Positions 7,097 to 8,244 of a DNA stretch of 8,244 nt are shown piece after piece. The notes under the pieces were generated by a model. It was not told the DNA's origin, ran no database searches, and worked only from the letters and a program-made list of their open reading frames with translations. Location: contig JAIUMT010000131.1 of NCBI GenBank assembly GCA_022565415.1, forward strand, positions 1 through 8,244. Reading direction: 5' to 3'. How positions within the stretch are numbered: position 1 is the stretch's first letter; each line of letters starts with the position of its first letter. Both the position numbers and the translations under genes were made by a program. This stretch comes from Balneolales bacterium. Its GTDB lineage: Bacteria > Bacteroidota > Rhodothermia > Balneolales > HLUCCA01.

Positions 7097-8244
7097 ATGC
7101 CAAAATCATATCCGAAAATCTGGAAACCATTTACGATTCAAGGCGATCAGGCCCCGCAGCCAACAAAAGTGATTTCAGGAAACGGATTATGGTTAACGCT
7201 CGAGGACGGCACGGAGGTCATGGATCTCATATCAAGCTGGTGGGTCAACCTTCACGGACATGCGCACCCTGCTAGTGCCCACGCCATTGCAGAGCAGGCG
7301 CAAAAGCTAGAGCATGTAATTTTTGCAGGAGTTACCCATGATCCGGCCGAACATCTAATAGACGAGCTCATTGACCTTACAGAAGGTACTTTTCAGCATG
7401 CTTTTTTCAGTGATAACGGCTCTACAGCAGTCGAAGTCGCCCTCAAAACAGCCTATCAGTACTGGCAAAACAAAGGAATCGATTCGCGAAAACGAGTTCT
7501 TGCATTCGAGGGAGCTTACCACGGCGATACAGTAGGAGCAATGTCGGCAAGTTCTCCGTCCGTTTTCAACGACGTTTTCAAGCAGTGGATGATGACCGTC
7601 GATCGTGTTGAATATCCTTCAACTTGGATTGGTGACACCGAAGTCGAGGCAAAAGAAGAGAATGTGCTGCGTAAAGTTAAGTCACTTTTCGAGAGCAATC
7701 CCACTGAGTTTGCTGCTATTCTAATCGAGCCGTTGATTCAGGGAGCGGGAGGAATGAACATGTGCCGTCCGGAATTTTTACGGCGACTGGAACAACTCGC
7801 CAAGGAATTCGATGTTCTGGTGATTTACGATGAAGTCATGACAGGCTTCGGTCGTACCGGAAGCCTATTTGCGTATCAGAAAGCGGAGACTAGTCCGGAT
7901 TTAATCTGCCTCTCAAAAGGACTAACCGGCGGATTTCTGCCCATGGCATTGACCCTAAGCAACTCCTCCGTGTTTCATACATTTTACGCCAATGATGCCA
8001 GTAAAACCCTATGGCACGGTCACTCATACACGGGAAATCCGTTGGGGTGTGCCGCAGCTGTTGCTTCACTGTCGCTCACTAAAGCAGCGATACCCAAACT
8101 CTCACAAATCCAGAAATGGCACCAAAAAGGAATAGAATCAATTGCGGAATTATCATCCGTTAAGCGTCCGCGAATTTGCGGGACTGTTGCCGCAGTCGAT
8201 ATTCAAACAGAAGGTGCAGATGGATATCTGAATTCGATTGGTCA
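7097..8244 (+). CDS. bioA: Adenosylmethionine-8-amino-7-oxononanoate transaminase BioA (3' end outside window)
   Basis: PLP aminotransferase (class III) that converts KAPA to DAPA, usually with SAM as amino donor. The frame is open to the window edge: 382 residues of an expected 420-430, so the C-terminal domain is cut by the window. Motifs: KIWKPFTIQG (8-17), ISSWWVNLHGHAHP (45-58), FSDNGSTAVEVALK (104-117), AYHGDTVGAMS (140-150), IEPLIQGAGGM (210-220), YDEVMTGFGRTG (244-255, PLP-contacting D245) and LSKGLTGGF with the PLP lysine at K274, the same number as in E. coli. WHGHSYTGNPLGCA (306-319) holds the conserved HG-(T/S)-GNP loop. Where E. coli BioA has Tyr17 (HPYT), this has Phe12 (KPFT); B. 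subtilis BioA, which uses lysine, has LPFT as I recall it. The start is ATG 7097, 9 bases after bioD and without a Shine-Dalgarno. GABA or ornithine aminotransferase is excluded by SWWVNLHGHAHP and context. Confidence 0.96.
   Translation, partial: MPKSYPKIWKPFTIQGDQAPQPTKVISGNGLWLTLEDGTEVMDLISSWWVNLHGHAHPASAHAIAEQAQKLEHVIFAGVTHDPAEHLIDELIDLTEGTFQHAFFSDNGSTAVEVALKTAYQYWQNKGIDSRKRVLAFEGAYHGDTVGAMSASSPSVFNDVFKQWMMTVDRVEYPSTWIGDTEVEAKEENVLRKVKSLFESNPTEFAAILIEPLIQGAGGMNMCRPEFLRRLEQLAKEFDVLVIYDEVMTGFGRTGSLFAYQKAETSPDLICLSKGLTGGFLPMALTLSNSSVFHTFYANDASKTLWHGHSYTGNPLGCAAAVASLSLTKAAIPKLSQIQKWHQKGIESIAELSSVKRPRICGTVAAVDIQTEGADGYLNSIG

Noticed and set aside
1..8244. Mobile elements, CRISPR arrays, tRNA or rRNA genes, phage or defence genes
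   Set aside because: The window is almost fully covered by recognised trp, bio and lipoprotein genes; the only gap over 30 bases is 86 bases long and holds none of these.

Overview
The window looks like part of a Bacteroidota (or close relative) chromosome with moderate GC content. Three things suggest this: the lipoprotein gene between the two pathways belongs to DUF4837, a family I know from Bacteroidota; start codons are preceded by A/T-rich sequence with no clear Shine-Dalgarno motif; and the only sizeable gap carries a TAnnTTTG element like the Bacteroidota -7 box. I cannot name a genus.

Layout: all eight genes are on the + strand and packed tightly. Positions 2-2595 hold the end of a tryptophan operon: trpF (5' end outside the window), trpB and trpA, catalysing the last three steps from phosphoribosylanthranilate (the indole-glycerol-phosphate synthase TrpC is not in view). 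An 86-base gap (2596-2681) follows, with a candidate promoter and a perfect 12-base palindrome. Positions 2682-3782 encode a DUF4837 lipoprotein of unknown function. From 3786 to the window end runs a biotin operon: bioF, a BioH-like alpha/beta hydrolase, bioC, bioD and bioA (3' end outside the window).

How the genes work together: BioC methylates the malonyl-thioester so that fatty acid synthesis can build pimeloyl-ACP methyl ester. The BioH-like esterase probably removes the methyl group. BioF condenses pimeloyl-ACP with alanine to give KAPA, BioA transaminates KAPA to DAPA, and BioD closes the ureido ring to give dethiobiotin. Only bioB is missing from view. Intergenic distances from the DUF4837 gene onward are 3, -4, 1, -1 and 9 bases, so all six genes probably share one transcript with translational coupling.

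The window is mostly ordinary core metabolism. I do not see an undescribed system. The points worth a second look are the DUF4837 lipoprotein at the head of the bio operon, the divergent BioH-like esterase with a T-H-S-M-G elbow, the palindrome and promoter-like element before it, and a Phe at the BioA position where E. coli has Tyr17.
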